In this document: positions 8,213 through 16,081 of the stretch, in pieces
How positions within the stretch are numbered: position 1 is the first letter of the stretch
Layout: every line of letters starts with the position of its first letter
Assembly: GCF_030817415.1 (NCBI RefSeq)
Contig: NZ_JAUSZI010000002.1
Location: 930,001 to 994,000 of the forward strand
DNA length: 64,000 nucleotides
Origin: Streptomyces umbrinus
Lineage (GTDB): Bacteria > Actinomycetota > Actinomycetes > Streptomycetales > Streptomycetaceae
Direction of reading: 5' to 3'
Translations under genes and position numbers: made by a program
Notes under the pieces: generated by a model
The model's database searches: none
Told to the model about the DNA's origin: nothing
The model's input: only the letters and a program-made list of their open reading frames with translations

Positions 8213-9361
8213 GTAGGACCGCAGGCCCATGCTGCGGGCGATCCCGTTTCGCTGGATCTGGCTGGTCCCGCCGGAGATCGTGGCGACGATCGACTCGCGG
8301 TAGCGGAAGCTCATCACGCTCTCGGTCGAGAAACCGTGCCCGGCGCAGACCTGCATCCCGAGCCGGGCGGCCGCCACGTACGTCTCCGAACCCTTCAGCT
8401 TCGCCATCGAGCCCTCACGGGTGCACGGCCTGCCCTGCGCGAGCAGCCAGGCGGCGCGGTACGCGAGCAGCCGGGCGGAGTCGATCTCGGTCTGCAGATC
8501 GGCCATCGCGTGGGCGAGCGCCTGGAAGTTGCCGATCGGACGGCCGAAGGCGTGCCGGGTGCGCGCGTACTCCAGCATCTCGTCCAGCGTGGCCTGCGCG
8601 GCGCCCAGGTACCCCCCGCTGATGATCACCTTCTCCAGTTCGATATTGGAGAGCATGACCTTCCAGCCCTCGTCGCGCGGCCCCACGAGGTTCTCCTTCG
8701 GTACGAGAGCGTCGTTGAAGAAGACCTCGTTGGTACCCAGGATGTGCCGGGCCAGCGTGGGTGTGCGGCGTACTTCGACGCCGTCGGTCGCGGGGTCGAC
8801 GAGCAGCAGGCTGATGCCGCCGTGCTTGGGCTCGCGGGGTCCCGTGCGCACATAGGTCGCGATGGTCGTGTCGGGGAGCCCGCCGCCGGTGCACCATGCC
8901 TTCTGGCCGCGGACGAGGAAGTGGTCGCCGTGGTCCTCCGCGGTGGTGCGCAGCGCGGCGGCGTCGGAGCCGCTGTCCGGCTCGCTGAGGCCGACGGCGA
9001 GCCGGTGGCGTCCGGTCATGACCTGCTCGCGGATGAAGTCGCGCTGTGCCTCGTTGCCCCACCGGAAGACGGTGATTCCCGGGATGAGGACGCCGATGTA
9101 GCACATGGCGACGTCGAAACTGGCCCGCCCGAGTTCCTCGGCGATCAGGACGAGTTCGAGCGGTCCCCCGCCGTCGCCGCCCTCCTCCTCGCTGAACGGC
9201 AGCGAGAACCACCCGAGTTCAGTCATACCCCGGAACAACTCGGGCGGTACGACGCCCTCCTCGTCCCACTGCTTCGCCTTCTCGGCCGGGCACACATCGG
9301 CGACGAACTGCCGTGCCGTCGCGCGCAACATGTCCTGCTCGTCGGTCAGCCCGAAGTCCAC
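8210..9361 (-). CDS. Acyl-CoA dehydrogenase family protein
   Basis: This is a full-length ACAD of 383 residues: N-terminal helical domain (MDFGLTDEQDMLRATARQF), β-domain FAD/substrate loop with VGLSEPDSGSDAAAL and KAWCTGGGLPDTT, then a C-terminal helical domain with RHAFGRPIGNFQ. GTG 9361 has GAGGAG at good spacing; the alternative GTG 9367 is too close to it. At the place where MCAD-type enzymes have YEGTSQ with the catalytic Glu, this protein has ISGGTSQIQRNG, so the Glu is Gly. That is common in some bacterial FadE lineages, where the base comes from another position or a partner chain. It should introduce a double bond into an acyl-CoA and reduce the EtfAB encoded in this block. Confidence 0.9.
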   Translation of the reverse strand: MDFGLTDEQDMLRATARQFVADVCPAEKAKQWDEEGVVPPELFRGMTELGWFSLPFSEEEGGDGGGPLELVLIAEELGRASFDVAMCYIGVLIPGITVFRWGNEAQRDFIREQVMTGRHRLAVGLSEPDSGSDAAALRTTAEDHGDHFLVRGQKAWCTGGGLPDTTIATYVRTGPREPKHGGISLLLVDPATDGVEVRRTPTLARHILGTNEVFFNDALVPKENLVGPRDEGWKVMLSNIELEKVIISGGYLGAAQATLDEMLEYARTRHAFGRPIGNFQALAHAMADLQTEIDSARLLAYRAAWLLAQGRPCTREGSMAKLKGSETYVAAARLGMQVCAGHGFSTESVMSFRYRESIVATISGGTSQIQRNGIARSMGLRSY

Positions 9362-9386
9362 GGCCACTCCTCGCCACCACTAGCCT

Positions 9387-9415
9387 ATTCATCTATCTAA
9401 TTATTCTATGTTAGC
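9387..9415. promoter_or_regulatory. AT-rich promoter/operator island before the acyl-CoA dehydrogenase
   Basis: A run of A/T-rich words including ATCTATCTAATTATTC lies upstream of the minus-strand dehydrogenase start (9361). The core CTATCTAATTAT resembles the ATAG-Y-TAACT sites at 1004 and 2919. It is the third such island at a promoter of this block and probably contains the -10 region and an operator. It also faces the methyltransferase gene on the other strand. Confidence 0.35.
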
Positions 9416-9519
9416 GGATAACCGGGAGGGTCCATAGATGACCGGCCCCGGAAGCTACGGGCCGCGGCCACGGCCACCGCCTACTGACAACCTCGCCCCC
9501 GCCCGCAAAGATCGCAGGC

Positions 9520-10347
9520 ATGGCATTACACGCGAACCAGCCCCGCGCCCTGTCCTTCGACTCCGTCGCCGCGCAGTACGCCGCCACCCGCCCCGACTAT
9601 CCGCCCGCCCTCTTCGACGCCGTGGAGGAGCTCGCCGGCCGACCACTGGCCGGCGCCGACGTGCTGGACTGCGGAGCCGGCACCGGTATCGCCACCCGGC
9701 TGCTGCGCGAGCGCGGGGCCCACGTCGTCGCGATGGAGCCGGGCGCCGGTATGGCCGCGGAGCTGCGACGGGCCGAGCCCGAGGTTCCGTTGGTGCGGGG
9801 CGAGGGGAACCGTCTGCCCTTCGCCGCCGGCAGTTTCGATGTGATCGCCTACGCGCAGGCCTGGCACTGGACCGACCCGGCCCGCTCCGCCCCCGAAGCG
9901 TTGCGCGTGCTGCGTCCCCACGGCGTACTGGCCCTGTGGTGGAACCAGGCCGACACCCGCGTCCCATGGGTCGCGGCGGAGGAGGACCGGCTCGCACCCT
10001 TCACCCGCGGCTTCCCGACGACGGTGGCCGAGCTGTTCGCCCCGTTCCCGGTCCGGGTGGACACCCGTGAGATCACCTGGTCGCGCCGGATCACCGTCGA
10101 GGAGCACATCCGCAACCTCGCCACGCACTCGCACTTCGTGGTCATGGACCCCACCGAGCGGGCCGAACTCCTCGGCGCGAACCGCACCGCGCTGGCGGGG
10201 CTCTTCCCCGACGGCGAGCTCAACGAGCCATACCGGTGCGGCCTGACCGTCGTACGCGCAGCAGCCACCGCTCAGGCCCGATCAGAGCCCGGAAGCCGGG
10301 GGCACGAGGGCAGCCACACACACGTTCACGTCCGCACCGCAAAGTAA
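9520..10347 (+). CDS. Class I SAM-dependent methyltransferase with a TTA codon
   Basis: The 275-residue protein has methyltransferase motif I DVLDCGAGTGIATRLL at about 47-62, an acidic motif II (VVAMEPGAG), motif IV-like FDVIAYAQAWHW and a LRPHGVLALWW strand, the layout of Methyltransf_11 proteins. The substrate is unknown. The third codon is TTA (ATG GCA TTA), the only TTA I found in a non-transposon gene here; in Streptomyces such codons depend on the bldA tRNA, so expression may be tied to development. The C-terminal tail is His/Arg-rich and its stop codon overlaps an iron box. It lies between two AT-rich or regulatory islands and shares no operon with either neighbour. Confidence 0.8.
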   Translation: MALHANQPRALSFDSVAAQYAATRPDYPPALFDAVEELAGRPLAGADVLDCGAGTGIATRLLRERGAHVVAMEPGAGMAAELRRAEPEVPLVRGEGNRLPFAAGSFDVIAYAQAWHWTDPARSAPEALRVLRPHGVLALWWNQADTRVPWVAAEEDRLAPFTRGFPTTVAELFAPFPVRVDTREITWSRRITVEEHIRNLATHSHFVVMDPTERAELLGANRTALAGLFPDGELNEPYRCGLTVVRAAATAQARSEPGSRGHEGSHTHVHVRTAK

Positions 10348-10363
10348 GGTACGCCTAACTTCA
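10345..10363. promoter_or_regulatory. Iron box (DmdR/IdeR-type operator), imperfect
   Basis: TAAGGTACGCCTAACTTCA, read on the minus strand, matches 14 of 19 positions of the actinobacterial iron-box consensus TTAGGTTAGGCTAACCTAA. It overlaps the methyltransferase stop codon and lies 56 bp before the PPOX flavoprotein gene. It probably represses that gene under iron sufficiency. Confidence 0.65.
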
Positions 10364-10418
10364 AGATGATGTTCCATGTGCAACCACTCGCTGGACGCAC
10401 GTACGTTGGGAGCCGGCC

Positions 10419-10448
10419 TTGCCGCACACGATCTTGCCGCACACGATC
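10419..10448 (+). repeat. 15-bp direct tandem repeat at the start of the PPOX gene
   Basis: TTGCCGCACACGATC occurs twice back to back (10419-10433, 10434-10448). The repeat encodes PHTILPHTI and duplicates the possible TTG start codon, so the gene may start at either copy. It looks like a recent slippage duplication. Confidence 0.8.
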
Positions 10449-10996
10449 GACACCGCCGGGAACGGGCCGGACGCCGCGACCGAGGAGGGCTGGGTCGAGC
10501 TGACGTCGAGCACCGAGTTGCGTGAGCTGCTGGGCGAGCCCTGGCCCATAGTGATCGAGAAGGTTCACGACCAACTCACCGACAAGGACCGGGACATAGT
10601 GGCCGCTCGCCCTTCTGCCTGCTGGCCACGTCCGACGCGCGCGGCAACTGTGACGTCTCCCCGCGCGGGGACGCCCCCGGTTTCACGCACGTCATCGACC
10701 CCGGGACGCTCGCCCTGCCCGACCGGCCGGGGAACCGGCGGGGCGACAGCTTCCACAACATCCTCGACAACCCGCACGCCGGCCTGCTGTACCTGATACC
10801 CGGCAGCAAGGAGGTCCTGCGGGTCAACGGCAGGGCCCGCATCCTCACCGACGCCCCGTTCTTCGACGCCATGAAGCTGGACGATCAGCGCCCCACGCTG
10901 GCCCTGGTCCTGGAGATCGACGAGATCTACCTGCACTGCCCGCAGTCGCTGCGCCGCTCGGAAGTGTGGAATCCGGCGTCCTGGCAGACCGGCTGA
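10419..10996 (+). pseudogene. PPOX-type FMN-dependent flavoprotein (MSMEG_1061 family), frameshifted
   Basis: The first reading frame gives TELRELLGEPWPIVIEKVHD and DKDRDIVA, then loses sense near 10605. The frame shifted by one base continues with SPFCLLATSDARGNCDVSPR, DAPGFTHVIDPGTLALPDRP, GNRRGDSFHNILDNP and ends HCPQSLRRSEVWNPASWQTG at 10996. Joined, these give a full-length pyridoxamine-phosphate-oxidase-fold flavoprotein of the MSMEG_1061 family, about 190 residues. One base appears to be missing around GTGGCCGCTCGCCC (10599-10612). This may be a true inactivating mutation or an assembly error. The iron box upstream and the siderophore operon downstream suggest an iron-responsive role such as ferric-siderophore handling, which is inference. 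Confidence 0.75.
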
Positions 10997-11028
10997 ACCA
11001 GTTCCCGACCACCCCCGTCAAGGCGAAT

Positions 11029-11047
11029 TTAGGTTAGGCTAACCTTC
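11029..11047. promoter_or_regulatory. Iron box, near-consensus DmdR/IdeR operator
   Basis: TTAGGTTAGGCTAACCTTC matches 17 of 19 positions of TTAGGTTAGGCTAACCTAA. It ends only 5 bp before the GTG of the siderophore ABC ATPase gene, so the operator overlaps the promoter and the start region. It strongly predicts iron-dependent repression of the four-cistron-length uptake operon downstream. Confidence 0.9.
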
Positions 11048-11052
11048 ATCGC

Positions 11053-11922
11053 GTGAGATCTGGTGAAGAAGCAGCCGACACCCCTCGTCTGCGCGGTCAT
11101 GAGCTGTCGGCCACGGGTGTGACCGTGTCGTACGACGGCGTCGACGTCGTACACGACGCCGCGGTCGCGCTCCGGCCCGGCGAGGTGACCGCTCTGGTCG
11201 GTCCCAACGGCAGCGGCAAGTCGACGCTCCTGCGGACGATCGCCCGGTTGCAGCGGGGCCGTCACGCCACGCTCAGGATCGACGGCGACACAGACGGCCT
11301 CGCCCTGAGCGCCCGTGAGTTCTCGCGCCACGTCGCCCTGCTGACCCAGGGCCGCCCCACGCCCAGCGGACTGACCGTGCGGGACGTCGTCGAGTTCGGC
11401 CGCTACCCGTACCGGGGCCGCTTCGGCCGACCCGATCCGGACGCGTCGGCCGCGATCGACCGGGCGCTCGCCCTGACCGGTGTCACGGACCTCGCCGAGC
11501 GGGGCGCCGACCATCTGTCCGGCGGCCAGTTGCAGCGGGTGTGGCTCGCCAGTTGCCTCGCCCAGGAGACCGGCGTGCTGCTGCTCGACGAGCCGACGAC
11601 CTATCTCGACCTGCGCTACCAGATCGAACTCCTCGACCTCATCCGCGACCTGGCGGACGACCACGGGATCGCCGTCGGAGTCGTCCTGCACGACCTCGAC
11701 CAGGCGGCGGCCATCGCCGACCGCATCACGCTGCTCGAAGCGGGCCGGATCGTCGCCGACGGCCTGCCCGAGGACGTCCTCACACCGGAACGCCTGACCG
11801 CTGTCTACGGCATCCGGATAGACGTCGACACAGACCCCCTCACCGGCCGACTGCGCACCCGCCCGATCGGCCGCCACCACACACGGAACACTCGAACCGA
11901 AAGGCTCGGCACCACCTCATGA
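11053..11922 (+). CDS. Iron-siderophore ABC transporter ATP-binding protein
   Basis: This 289-residue FecE/FhuC-type ATPase has Walker A GPNGSGKST at 50-58, a Q-loop around LTQGRPTPSGLTV, signature HLSGGQLQRVWLA near 153-165, Walker B LLLDEPTTYLDLRYQ near 175-189 and the H-loop VLHDLDQAA near 211-219. All catalytic residues are present. It energises import of a ferric siderophore with the lipoprotein and permease that follow. The GTG start lies 5 bp after the iron box and has no visible ribosome binding site, which suggests a leaderless mRNA, or an actual start slightly downstream. Its stop overlaps the next start (ATGA). The 30-residue C-terminal tail is rich in Arg, His and Thr. Confidence 0.92.
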   Translation: MRSGEEAADTPRLRGHELSATGVTVSYDGVDVVHDAAVALRPGEVTALVGPNGSGKSTLLRTIARLQRGRHATLRIDGDTDGLALSAREFSRHVALLTQGRPTPSGLTVRDVVEFGRYPYRGRFGRPDPDASAAIDRALALTGVTDLAERGADHLSGGQLQRVWLASCLAQETGVLLLDEPTTYLDLRYQIELLDLIRDLADDHGIAVGVVLHDLDQAAAIADRITLLEAGRIVADGLPEDVLTPERLTAVYGIRIDVDTDPLTGRLRTRPIGRHHTRNTRTERLGTTS

Positions 11923-12899
11923 GACGCCTCCTGCTCACCGCGGCCGCCACCACCGCCGCCGCGCTCGCCCTTGCCGCCTGCGGCACCACCGAGCCCACCG
12001 CGGACAAGTCCGAGAAGAAGTCGGAGGCCATCACCCTCACCGACTCCACCGGCGCGAAGCTCAAGCTCGACGGCCCGGCCACGAAGGTCGTCGCCACCGA
12101 GTGGAACGAGGTCGAGAGCCTCATCACGCTCGGCGTCGACCCCGTGGGCGTCGCCGACGTCAAGGGCTACAAGACCTGGGACACCGCCGTCCCGCTCAAG
12201 AACGAGCCGAAGGACATCGGCACGCGCGGCGAGCCGAGCATGGACACCGTCGCCTCCCTCTCGCCCGACCTCATCGTGGCCTCCTCCGACCTGCCGCCCG
12301 CGGCCGTGAAGCAGCTGCGCAAGATCGCCCCGGTGCTGGGGATCAAGTCCGCCGACGCCTCGGACCAGGTCGGTCAGATGCTGGAGAACCTCGACCTCAT
12401 CGCCAAGGCCACCGGCACCACCGACAAGGCCAAGTCGGCCCATACGAACTTCGAGGCCAAGGTCGCCGAGGGCAAGAAGGCCCTGACCGACGCCGGTCTC
12501 GACGGCACGGACTTCGCCTTCGCCGACGGTTACGTCACCTCCAACCAAGTCTCCCTGCGCCCGTACACCAGCGGCTCGCTCATCGGGGCCGTCAACGAGC
12601 AGATCGGCCTCAAGAACGCCTGGAAGATCAAGGGCGACGCCGCCTACGGCCTCGGTACCACCGACGTCGAGGGGCTCACCGCCCTGCCGAAGGACGTCCG
12701 GTTCGCCTACATAGGCAACGACGGCGACAAGGGCAGCACGCCCTTCACCGGCGCGCTGGCGAAGAACGCCGTATGGAAGTCCCTGCCGTTCGTGAAAGCC
12801 GACAAGGTGCACCGACTGCCCGACGGCATCTGGATGTTCGGCGGCCCCCAGTCGATGGAGGCGTACATCGACGCCGTCGTCGACGCGCTGACGAAGTAG
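11919..12899 (+). CDS. Iron-siderophore ABC transporter substrate-binding lipoprotein
   Basis: The protein has 326 residues. The lipoprotein signal MRRLLLTAAATTAAALALAA ends at lipobox Cys21. The mature part is a class III (FepB/FhuD-type) periplasmic-binding fold: ATKVVATEWNEVESLITLGV, PVGVADVKGYKTWD, the SLSPDLIVASSDLPPAAVKQ strand-helix pair, the linking helix around VGQMLENLDLIAKATG, and a C-terminal KADKVHRLPDGIWMFGGPQS. It should capture a ferric siderophore at the outer face of the membrane and hand it to the permease. The ATG overlaps the ATPase stop by 4 bases, showing translational coupling. No siderophore biosynthesis genes are in the window, so the ligand may be made elsewhere or by other organisms. 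Confidence 0.92.
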   Translation: MRRLLLTAAATTAAALALAACGTTEPTADKSEKKSEAITLTDSTGAKLKLDGPATKVVATEWNEVESLITLGVDPVGVADVKGYKTWDTAVPLKNEPKDIGTRGEPSMDTVASLSPDLIVASSDLPPAAVKQLRKIAPVLGIKSADASDQVGQMLENLDLIAKATGTTDKAKSAHTNFEAKVAEGKKALTDAGLDGTDFAFADGYVTSNQVSLRPYTSGSLIGAVNEQIGLKNAWKIKGDAAYGLGTTDVEGLTALPKDVRFAYIGNDGDKGSTPFTGALAKNAVWKSLPFVKADKVHRLPDGIWMFGGPQSMEAYIDAVVDALTK

Positions 12900-12940
12900 A
12901 CGACCCGGAAAGAAGCAGAAGCAGACGAAGTAGCGGAGCC

Positions 12941-15007
12941 ATGGCCGTCACCACAACGCCCCCCGTCACCCGTCCGCCGACGGCCGCGTCCCGGACGGGC
13001 GCGGTCGCGGTGGCGGCCGGGCTCGTCCTCCTGGTCGCCGTCCTCGCCGTCGTCGACATCACCCAGGGCACCGCGGCCGTCGGACCGGCCGAGGTGTTCA
13101 AGGCCCTGACCGGGCAGGCCGATCCGTCCGACGCGTCGGTCGTGATCGCCTCCCGGCTGCCGCGGATGACCGCCGGCATCCTGGTCGGCGTCATCCTCGG
13201 CGTGGCGGGCGCCGTGCTGCAGGCCGTCAGCCGCAACGTGCTCGCCGCTCCCGACACCCTCGCAGTGAACGCCGGCTCGTACCTGGCGCTCGGGCTGGTC
13301 GGCGCCACCGGCGCCTCGCTCCCGCTGCTCGCCTCCTCCGGGGTCGCCTTCACCGGCGGGCTCCTGGCCGCGGCCGTCGTACTCGCCCTGTCCGGCCTCG
13401 GCACGGGAACCGTACGACTGGTCCTCGCCGGCACCGCGCTGGCGCTGGGCCTGACCTCCATGACGGAGAGCCTGCTCCTGCTGTTCCCCGAGCAGACCGA
13501 GGGCCTGTACCAGTGGAACCAGGGCAGCATCAGCCAGAACGGCTTCGACGGTGTCCTGCAGATGCTGCCCGTCGCCCTGGTCGGGCTCGTCGGCCTGCTG
13601 CTGACCGCCCGTCGGGTCGACGCACTCGCCCTCGGTGACGACGCCGCGCGCGGACTGGGCGTCCCGGTCCGGGCCACCCGCGTGACCGTGGTCGTACTGG
13701 CAACGCTGCTGTCCGCGGCGGCGGTCACACTGGCCGGGCCCATCGGCTTCGTCGGTCTGTGCGCACCGGCCCTGGTGCGTCCGCTCGCCCGCCGGTTCAG
13801 GGGTCTCGTCCGCACCCGTAAGAACCTGCCCGTGGCCGGTGTGGTCGGCGCGGGCCTGGTCCTCGGCTCGGACGTGCTGCTGCGGGCCCTGGTGCCCTCG
13901 GACACGGCCGTCGCCGTCCCCACCGGCGTCGTCACCAGCCTCATCGGCGCGGTGTTCCTGGTGGTGATGGCCCTGCGGCTGCGGGACACGTCCGGGGCCG
14001 AGGCACCGGACCGGTTGCGCATCCCCAGCCGGGCGGCGTTCCTGGTCACGCTGGCCGTACTTGTCGCCGTGGTCGTCGGCGTCACGATCGCCGGCGCGCT
14101 GCTGGGCGACAGCAAGCTTTTGCTCGGCGATGTCGTGAACTGGGCGCAGGGGCGGGCCGGTCAGACCGTGTCCTTCGTCCTCGACACCCGGATGCCCCGG
14201 GTGCTCGCGGCCCTGTGCGCGGGCGCGGCGCTCGCCCTGGCCGGCACGCTGGTGCAGGCCGTGACCCGCAACCCGCTCGCTGAGCCGGGAGTGCTGGGCG
14301 TCTCCGGCGGAGCCGCACTGGGCGCTGTACTCCTCGTCACGACCGTGCCCGTCGCCGGCACCTGGAGCGTCGCGGGAGCCGCGTTCGCGGGCGCCGCGAT
14401 CACCTCCGTCATCGTCTTCGGGCTGGCCGCCCGGGGCGGCTACCAGCAGAACCGGCTGGTCCTCGTCGGCATCGGCATGGCCGCCGGTACGACGGCACTG
14501 GTCAGCCTGCTCATCGTGCTCACCGACCCGTTCAACGCCACCAAGGCGCTGACCTGGCTGTCCGGTTCGACGTACGGCCGGACCATGCCGGACGTCCTGC
14601 CCGTCGCGCTCGTGCTGGTGATGGGCCTTGTCGTCGCGGTCGCCCGGCGCACCGAGCTGGACCTCATCTCCCTGGACGCGGACACCCCGCGGCTCCTCGG
14701 CCTGCGGCTGTCCCCGGCCAGGCTCGGCTTCCTGGTGGTGAGCGTCCTGCTCAGCGCGACCGCCGTCGCCTCGGCCGGCACCATCGGCTTCGTGGGACTC
14801 GTGGCCCCGCACGCGGCACGTGCCCTCGTGGGCCGGCGGCACGTACGGGTCGTGCCGGTCGCCGTCCTCCTCGGCGCCGCGCTCGTCTGCACGGCCGACC
14901 TCCTCGGCCGGACGGTCATCGCCCCCGCCCAACTGGGCGCCGGCCTGATGACGGCGGTCATCGGCACGCCGTACTTCCTGTATCTGCTGGTACGGAGCCG
15001 ACGCTAA
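12941..15007 (+). CDS. Iron-siderophore ABC transporter permease, fused double FecCD domain
   Basis: At 688 residues this is twice the usual FecCD permease and contains two complete copies, as in FhuB. Copy 1 has RLPRMTAGILVGVILGVAGA, LQAVSRNVLAAPDTL and the ATPase-contact GPIGFVGLCAPALVRPLA. Copy 2 has TRMPRVLAALCAGAALALAG, VQAVTRNPLAEPGVLGVSGG and GTIGFVGLVAPHAARALVG. Each copy has about nine or ten hydrophobic helices. One polypeptide therefore forms the whole transmembrane channel, pairing with two copies of the ATPase. It follows the lipoprotein gene after 41 bp, and a compact hairpin after its stop marks the end of the operon. The operon lacks a separate second permease, which agrees with the fusion. 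Confidence 0.93.
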   Translation: MAVTTTPPVTRPPTAASRTGAVAVAAGLVLLVAVLAVVDITQGTAAVGPAEVFKALTGQADPSDASVVIASRLPRMTAGILVGVILGVAGAVLQAVSRNVLAAPDTLAVNAGSYLALGLVGATGASLPLLASSGVAFTGGLLAAAVVLALSGLGTGTVRLVLAGTALALGLTSMTESLLLLFPEQTEGLYQWNQGSISQNGFDGVLQMLPVALVGLVGLLLTARRVDALALGDDAARGLGVPVRATRVTVVVLATLLSAAAVTLAGPIGFVGLCAPALVRPLARRFRGLVRTRKNLPVAGVVGAGLVLGSDVLLRALVPSDTAVAVPTGVVTSLIGAVFLVVMALRLRDTSGAEAPDRLRIPSRAAFLVTLAVLVAVVVGVTIAGALLGDSKLLLGDVVNWAQGRAGQTVSFVLDTRMPRVLAALCAGAALALAGTLVQAVTRNPLAEPGVLGVSGGAALGAVLLVTTVPVAGTWSVAGAAFAGAAITSVIVFGLAARGGYQQNRLVLVGIGMAAGTTALVSLLIVLTDPFNATKALTWLSGSTYGRTMPDVLPVALVLVMGLVVAVARRTELDLISLDADTPRLLGLRLSPARLGFLVVSVLLSATAVASAGTIGFVGLVAPHAARALVGRRHVRVVPVAVLLGAALVCTADLLGRTVIAPAQLGAGLMTAVIGTPYFLYLLVRSRR

Positions 15008-15015
15008 CCCCGCAG

Positions 15016-15033
15016 GACCGCGTACTCGCGGTC
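15016..15033 (+). terminator. Hairpin ending the siderophore uptake operon
   Basis: GACCGCG (15016-15022), loop TACT and CGCGGTC (15027-15033) form a perfect 7-bp GC stem 9 bases after the permease stop. No U tract follows, as is usual in this type of genome. Confidence 0.6.
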
Positions 15034-15154
15034 TCCGGTGCGGTGGGTGGGGCTGGGCAGCGTCCGGGCCTGCGTGAAAAGCTCACTCCGGGTGGAGCCG
15101 GACGATCACGGACGGCGGCCGCCGTACGAGACAGGCACGACGAGAGGTGGCGGC

Positions 15155-16048
15155 ATGCGCATCGGACTGCTCGGTACTGGACCCTGGGCCGACATGGCTC
15201 ACGCTCCCGCCCTGAGCGGGCATCGCGAACTGGACTTCGTGGGGGTGTGGGGCAGGAGCGCCGACGCGGCCAAGGCGCTGGCCGACCGTCATGGGACACG
15301 CGCGTACGAGGATGTCGACGCCCTCCTCGCCGAGGTGGACGCGGTTGCCATTGCCCTGCCTCCGTCCGTGCAGGCACCGCTCGCGGCGCGCGCCGCGCGG
15401 GCCAACTGCCATCTGCTGCTGGACAAGCCTCTCGCGGCGACCGTGGAGGAGGGGCGCGCCGTCGTCGAGGCGGTCGAGCAGGCCGGCGTGGCCTCGGTCG
15501 TCTTCTTCACCAGCCGCTTCCAGCCCGAGATCCAGGCCTGGATCGCCGATCAGGCCGCCACGGAGGGCTGGTTCACCGCACGGGCCGAGTGGCTCGGCGC
15601 CGTGTTCACCAGTGACAGCCCGTTCGCCGCGTCGCCGTGGCGGCAGGAGAAGGGCGGACTCTGGGATGTCGGCCCGCACGCCCTGTCCGTGCTGATGCCG
15701 GTGCTCGGCGACGTCGAGCGCGTGGCCGCCGCCGCCCGGGGCCCGAAGGACACCGTTCACCTGGTGCTCCACCACGTCAGCGGAGCGTCGAGCACGCTGA
15801 CTCTCAGCCTGACGGCCCCGCCCGCGGCCGCCGGAGCCGCCGTCGAGCTGCGGGGCAAGGCCGGGGTGACCGTCCTTCCGGGGTCCGCCGAAGGGGCGGT
15901 CGAGGCTCTCACCCGGGCCGCCGACGCCCTCCTCGAAGCCGCCCGCACCGGTCGCCCGCATCCGTGCGACGCCGCGTTCGGCCTGCGGGTGACGGAGATC
16001 CTCACGGATGCGGAAGCACAGCTGGGCAGCGCTCCCCAGGTCCGCTGA
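15155..16048 (+). CDS. Gfo/Idh/MocA family oxidoreductase
   Basis: This 297-residue protein has an N-terminal Rossmann fold, MRIGLLGTGPWADMAHAPAL, with the GxGxWA dinucleotide motif, then the family hallmark LLLDKPLAATVEEG near residues 88-101, in which the Lys of the EKP/DKP motif is catalytic. The C-terminal half has GGLWDVGPHALSVLMPVLGD near 168-187, containing the expected His. Family members are NAD(P)-dependent sugar, inositol or related dehydrogenases; the substrate cannot be assigned. ATG 15155 is preceded by GAGAGGTGG, and earlier in-frame starts are less likely. It stands alone between the siderophore operon and a convergent cupin gene. Confidence 0.82.
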   Translation: MRIGLLGTGPWADMAHAPALSGHRELDFVGVWGRSADAAKALADRHGTRAYEDVDALLAEVDAVAIALPPSVQAPLAARAARANCHLLLDKPLAATVEEGRAVVEAVEQAGVASVVFFTSRFQPEIQAWIADQAATEGWFTARAEWLGAVFTSDSPFAASPWRQEKGGLWDVGPHALSVLMPVLGDVERVAAAARGPKDTVHLVLHHVSGASSTLTLSLTAPPAAAGAAVELRGKAGVTVLPGSAEGAVEALTRAADALLEAARTGRPHPCDAAFGLRVTEILTDAEAQLGSAPQVR

Positions 16049-16081
16049 GAGTACGACGGAACCGAATGCTCCGACGTGTGC

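Noticed and set aside
12707..14932. Very long minus-strand open frame (741 codons) opposite the siderophore permease gene
   Set aside because: Its translation is a monotonous Gly/Asp/Gln/Arg mix typical of the antisense of GC-rich genes; the plus strand holds an unmistakable double FecCD permease.
11053..15007. Siderophore biosynthesis locus
   Set aside because: Only uptake components are present; no NRPS or IucA/IucC-type synthetase is visible.
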